Positions 14,044 through 17,159 of a DNA stretch of 17,159 nt are shown piece after piece. How positions within the stretch are numbered: position 1 is the first letter of the stretch; each line of letters begins with the position of its first letter. The DNA is from UBA668 sp031366885. GTDB lineage: Bacteria > Actinomycetota > Acidimicrobiia > Acidimicrobiales > Ilumatobacteraceae. Location of the stretch: contig JANLPB010000094.1 in NCBI GenBank assembly GCA_031366885.1, positions 1-17,159 on the forward strand, read 5' to 3'. The translations under genes and the position numbers were made by a program. A model generated the notes under the pieces. That model was not told the DNA's origin. It worked only from the letters and a program-made list of their open reading frames with translations, and did no database searches.

Positions 14044-15864
14044 TCAGATGGAGACGGACTCCGTGGGGCCAGTGGCGATCGTGCGCAGCTGTTCGGCGGT
14101 GATGGACAGTTCCGCGTCGGCCGGTCGCTCGATGTGCAACGGAGGAACCGTGACGTGCGAGATCAGTGGGTGCACCGGCCGGCTGTCGATTTCGTCGTTG
14201 CCGAGTAGTTGCTCGTGCAGCTTTTCGCCCGGTCGCAGACCGGTGAAGACGATCTCCAGCGGCGGTAGCGCTTGCTCGGCGAAGCGCTGGGCCACGTCGA
14301 CGATCTTCACGGGCTGCCCCATATCGAGCACCAACGCTTCGCCGCTGCGGCCAATGGCGCCCGCGTAGATGGTCAGGCGCACGGCTTCTTCCACCGTCAT
14401 GAAGTAGCGCGTGACCTCGGGGTCGGTGACCGTCATCGGGCCGCCGGCATCGGCCTGCGCGGCGAAGGTCACCAGCACGGACCCCCTCGAGCCCAACACG
14501 TTGCCGAACCGTACCGACACGTAACTGCCGTCGGCCTCGCTACCGCGCTGCGCAGTCAGGCGTTCGGTGATCCGCTTCGAGTAGCCCAACACGCTGCTCG
14601 GGTTGGCAGCCTTGTCGGTGCTGATGTTGACCACGTGGGTGGAGCCGACGGCTGCTGCTGCGTCAAGCACGTTGGCCGTGCCGATCACGTTCGTCTTCCA
14701 CGCTTCCTCGGGGTGAGTCTCCAGCAACGACAGGTGTTTGAGCGCGGCTGCATGAAACACGACGTCGGGCTGGAACTGGCGGAAGAGTTCGAACAACCGA
14801 TCGCGGTCGCGAATGTCGGCGAGCAGCAGATTCGGGTCGACCAGCATGGCCGTGTGATCGATCGACAGTTGAACTGCGTGCAGGCCGCTCTCGTCGCGGT
14901 CCAGCATCATCAACGCTGACGGATCGAACTGGTTCAGCTGGCGACACAACTCGCTGCCGATCGAGCCACCGGCACCCGTGACCAACACCCGCCGACCGGT
15001 GATGTAATGCGCCACGGCTTTGGTGTCGATGTCGGCAGGGTGTCGACCGAGCAAGTCCTCGGCGGTCACGGCGCGGATGTCGGCCAGCGACACCGACCCG
15101 AACATTTCGTCGGCCTGCGGCAGCACCAGGAACGTCAGGCCAGCCCTGTTGGCCGCCGCGGACATATGGCGAATCAGCTCGCTGTCCGCACTTGGAATGG
15201 CCAGCAGCACGTCGGTGGCCCGCAGGCGAGTGGCGACCTTCTCGAGGTCGTCGAGCGTGCCCTCCACCCGCAGGCCTTGAAAGCCGAGGTTGCGCTTGTG
15301 CGGGTCGTCATCGAGCAGAGCGATCGGTTCGAAGGGACTTCTCGAGTCGGTGCACAGCGCACGGACGATCTGGTACGACCCTTCGCCCGCGCCCAGAATG
15401 AGCAGACGACGGCCGACGACTTTCGGGCGACGCTTCTCATTGAACAGACGCCACGCCGAGCGCATCGCCACTGCGCCGGTGGCGGTGAACACGGTTGCCA
15501 GCAGGGGTACGGACCGCGGCAGCTGAGAGCTGCCCAACTGCACCGCAACGAGCGCGAGCGCCATGCCCGTGAGCACGACGGTGACCGCAAGGGCGCTCAA
15601 CTCGTCGAAGCTGCCGTAACGCCAGCGGCGGCGGTACAGGCCTGTGGCGTAGCCGAAGACGCCCTGGCCGATGATGGCGACGGCGGCGGCGATAGCGATA
15701 CCGTCGCCCGACAACGGCCGCACTTGGAAGTCGTAGCGCAAGATCGTGGTGAGGGGTATGGCGAACACCCACACCAGCGAATCAACGGCGAAGTGGATGA
15801 ACGGCAGCCAGCGAGCTGTTCGCGAAACGCTGCTGCCTTGGTTGGCGCGACGAAGGTCCGTCAC
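14044..15864 (-). CDS. CapD/WbpM/PglF-type membrane nucleotide-sugar 4,6-dehydratase
   Basis: The 606-residue protein has four N-terminal membrane segments (within about 18-137), a first Rossmann domain with LLILGAGEGS (154-163), and a C-terminal SDR domain with VTGAGGSIGSE (295-305), HAAALKH (371-377), STDKA (415-419) and LGYSK (426-430). This is the long UDP-GlcNAc 4,6-dehydratase layout. As in PglF/WbpM, the usual SDR Tyr is missing: the YxxxK position holds L426 before K430, leaving D417 and K418 as likely catalytic residues. The product would feed the aminotransferase. The GTG at 15862-15864 is preferred because AAGGTGG lies 6 bases upstream; in-frame starts at 15990 and 16005 have no binding site. 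Confidence 0.88.
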   Translation of the reverse strand: MTDLRRANQGSSVSRTARWLPFIHFAVDSLVWVFAIPLTTILRYDFQVRPLSGDGIAIAAAVAIIGQGVFGYATGLYRRRWRYGSFDELSALAVTVVLTGMALALVAVQLGSSQLPRSVPLLATVFTATGAVAMRSAWRLFNEKRRPKVVGRRLLILGAGEGSYQIVRALCTDSRSPFEPIALLDDDPHKRNLGFQGLRVEGTLDDLEKVATRLRATDVLLAIPSADSELIRHMSAAANRAGLTFLVLPQADEMFGSVSLADIRAVTAEDLLGRHPADIDTKAVAHYITGRRVLVTGAGGSIGSELCRQLNQFDPSALMMLDRDESGLHAVQLSIDHTAMLVDPNLLLADIRDRDRLFELFRQFQPDVVFHAAALKHLSLLETHPEEAWKTNVIGTANVLDAAAAVGSTHVVNISTDKAANPSSVLGYSKRITERLTAQRGSEADGSYVSVRFGNVLGSRGSVLVTFAAQADAGGPMTVTDPEVTRYFMTVEEAVRLTIYAGAIGRSGEALVLDMGQPVKIVDVAQRFAEQALPPLEIVFTGLRPGEKLHEQLLGNDEIDSRPVHPLISHVTVPPLHIERPADAELSITAEQLRTIATGPTESVSI

Positions 15865-15914
15865 CTGCCACCACCTTGCGCGTGCACGTTGTGCACCAAT
15901 TCCTCCAGCGTCAT
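15861..15914 (-). CDS. Possible 17-residue leader peptide coupled to dehydratase start
   Basis: An ATG at 15912-15914 opens a 17-codon frame (MTLEELVHNVHAQGGGR) whose TGA at 15861-15863 overlaps the GTG start of the dehydratase as GTGA. GGGAG lies 10 bases before the ATG, and the dehydratase ribosome binding site (AAGGTGG) is inside the short frame. The frame is closed by a TGA seven codons upstream, so it is not the tail of a longer gene. It could be a translated leader that couples or tunes dehydratase translation. A chance ORF, or a longer dehydratase N-terminus in another frame, are the alternatives. Confidence 0.35.
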   Translation of the reverse strand: MTLEELVHNVHAQGGGR

Positions 15915-15991
15915 CGTCCAAGATCTCCCGTCTCAGTGGCCGTTGGCGTATGGGAGACGACGATACTCCAGAGTCTTGTAAATGGTCCATG

Positions 15992-16012
15992 GCGAATTCG
16001 CACACCTGTGTG
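15992..16012. promoter_or_regulatory. Two adjoining palindromes upstream of the dehydratase gene
   Basis: A perfect 10-base palindrome, gcgaattcgc (15992-16001), is directly followed by the 12-base inverted repeat cacac-ct-gtgtg (16001-16012). They lie in the 150-base gap between the acyl-CoA synthetase stop and the chosen dehydratase start, where the promoter of the dehydratase run should be. Spacers are too short for an RNA hairpin terminator, so a protein-binding site is more likely than a terminator. No clear promoter boxes were found nearby. Confidence 0.35.
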
Positions 16013-16014
16013 TG

Positions 16015-17159
16015 TCAGTGCACCTTTCGGTCCATGGACGCCCAGTAGGGCTCGCGGAGCTTGAACTTCTGCAGCTTTCCGGTTGCGGTACGGGCCAACG
16101 AGTCGCGGAACTCGACGACCTTCGGGCACTTGTAGGCGGCCAGCTTGGTGCGGGTGTGGGCGATGACGTCGGCTTCGCTCACGGTCGAACCGGGGGCAAC
16201 GACCACCAACGCCAGCACCATCTCGCCCCACTTCTCGTCGGGCACGCCGATCACCGCGACCTCGGCAACGTCAGGGTGGCTGAAGATCGCGTCCTCCACC
16301 TCGATGCTGCTGACGTTCTCGCCGCCGGTGATGATCACGTCCTTCTTGCGATCGCTGATGGTGACGTACCAGTCGTCGTCGATGATGCCGCCGTCGCCGG
16401 TGTGGAACCACTGCGGCCCGTTGGGGTCGTCGGCGGCCGTGTGGATGGCATCGGCGGTCGCTTCCGGCTGCGCCCAGTAGCCGCCCATGATGTGATTGCC
16501 GCGGGCGAGGATCTCACCGTCGGGAGAGATGCGAACCTCGACACCCAGCGCCGGCGCGCCCGCCCGACTGAGCTTCGTTGCGCGCTCGGCCGTGGTCAGT
16601 TCGTCGAACTCTTTCCGTCCGCGATTCATCGTCAGCAGTGGCGTGGTTTCGGTGAGGCCGTAGATCTGGATGAACTCCCAGCCGAGCTCGGTCTCGATCC
16701 GTTCGATCGTTTTGGTGGGCGGGGGAGCGCCGGCGCACACGATGCGCACCCGGCCGCGACCGGGAATTTCGCCGTCCCAATGGCTGGCCGCATCGAGGAT
16801 GGAGTTGGCCACCGCCGGCGCTGCGCACATGACGGTGACGCCGTGCTGCTGCACCCGACGCAGAATCTCGGTGCCATCGATCTTGCGCAGGATGATGTGC
16901 TGCGCACCCATGCCGGTGACGGCGTAGAGCATGCCCCAGCCGTTGCAGTGGAACTGCGGCAGCGTGTGCAGGTACACGTCACGATCGCTGATGCCCAGCT
17001 GCCACCCGAAGGTGGTGGCGTTCAACCAGATGTTGCGATGCGTCAGCTGCACACCCTTCGGGCGGGCGGTGGTGCCGCTGGTGTAGTTGATGGTGGCTGT
17101 TGCGTCCTCGTCGTAGACCCACGGTTGCGGCGGCGCATGATCCGCCGGCGCGTCGGTGG
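16015..17159 (-). CDS. Acyl-CoA synthetase (AMP-binding), 3' part
   Basis: About 380 C-terminal residues are visible; the 5' part lies beyond the right edge. The AMP-binding P-loop YTSGTTARPKG is encoded at 17053-17085. It is followed by YGLTETTPL, then the hinge region HTGDGGIIDDDWYVTISDRK, KDVIITGGENVSSIEVED, and the C-terminal catalytic-lysine motif ARTATGKLQKF. This is the full motif set of fatty-acyl or related carboxylate CoA ligases (FadD/DmdB-like), which form an acyl-adenylate and then a CoA thioester. A GTG at 17052 is internal to the conserved core and is not the real start. Nothing ties it to the polysaccharide genes, so it probably marks the locus boundary. Confidence 0.92.
   Translation of the reverse strand, partial: TDAPADHAPPQPWVYDEDATATINYTSGTTARPKGVQLTHRNIWLNATTFGWQLGISDRDVYLHTLPQFHCNGWGMLYAVTGMGAQHIILRKIDGTEILRRVQQHGVTVMCAAPAVANSILDAASHWDGEIPGRGRVRIVCAGAPPPTKTIERIETELGWEFIQIYGLTETTPLLTMNRGRKEFDELTTAERATKLSRAGAPALGVEVRISPDGEILARGNHIMGGYWAQPEATADAIHTAADDPNGPQWFHTGDGGIIDDDWYVTISDRKKDVIITGGENVSSIEVEDAIFSHPDVAEVAVIGVPDEKWGEMVLALVVVAPGSTVSEADVIAHTRTKLAAYKCPKVVEFRDSLARTATGKLQKFKLREPYWASMDRKVH

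Noticed and set aside
15865..16005. Longer dehydratase N-terminus from GTG 16005 or ATG 15990
   Set aside because: Neither start has a ribosome binding site and the added residues look non-coding (Arg/Ser-rich). GTG 15864 has AAGGTGG at good distance. Kept as an alternative only.
16001..16012. cacacctgtgtg as an intrinsic terminator of the acyl-CoA synthetase gene
   Set aside because: Arms are five bases with a two-base spacer, no T-run follows, and it lies on the 3' side only by position. It cannot form a stable terminator hairpin.

Overview
This is a GC-rich bacterial segment with tightly packed genes, frequent GTG and TTG starts, and start codons that overlap the preceding stop (ATGA, GTGA, TTGA, TAATG). 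The protein types (a BY-kinase fused to a Wzz-like chain-length domain, a DUF4012 protein, actinobacterial-style GT4 enzymes) suggest an actinomycete-like organism, possibly of the Acidimicrobiia. That placement is an inference from style and gene content, because no marker gene is present.

Most of the window (about 2955-15914) is a cell-surface polysaccharide locus. On the minus strand, starting near 9586, six genes follow one another almost without gaps: a Wzz/BY-kinase fusion, a polymerase-like membrane protein, a GT4 glycosyltransferase, a low-molecular-weight tyrosine phosphatase, a NodB-type deacetylase and a second GT4 enzyme. This is a kinase/phosphatase pair together with polymer-building and polymer-modifying enzymes. 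A PLP-dependent sugar aminotransferase is divergent from it (9662-10789, plus). Facing the aminotransferase is a second minus-strand run: a membrane-bound CapD/PglF-type nucleotide-sugar 4,6-dehydratase, an NAD-dependent sugar epimerase and a large DUF4012 membrane protein. Dehydratase plus aminotransferase would give a 4-amino-4,6-dideoxy sugar of the bacillosamine type. No initiating sugar-phosphate transferase, acetyltransferase or Wzx flippase lies in the window.

The left end (62-2240, minus) holds a separate three-gene unit: a PqqD-like RiPP recognition element protein, an HprK-related kinase and a PF14907-type nucleotidyltransferase. All are coupled by 4-base overlaps. Such triads are known beside peptide-modification (lasso-type) and exopolysaccharide loci, but no precursor peptide or cyclase is visible here. 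An unrecognised membrane protein (2318-3010, plus) is divergent from the triad, across a 77-base gap that carries a perfect 13-base tandem repeat. The right edge is the 3' part of an acyl-CoA synthetase (16015 to beyond the window), which probably marks the end of the polysaccharide locus.

The least expected observations are two very short possible leader ORFs (17 and 18 codons). Each ends in a TGA that overlaps the GTG start of the next gene: one precedes the dehydratase, the other the aminotransferase. Others are the lone RRE/kinase/nucleotidyltransferase triad, and a BY-kinase whose Walker A' motif has Asn in place of the first Asp. I saw no tRNA, rRNA, CRISPR array, insertion sequence or convincing intrinsic terminator.
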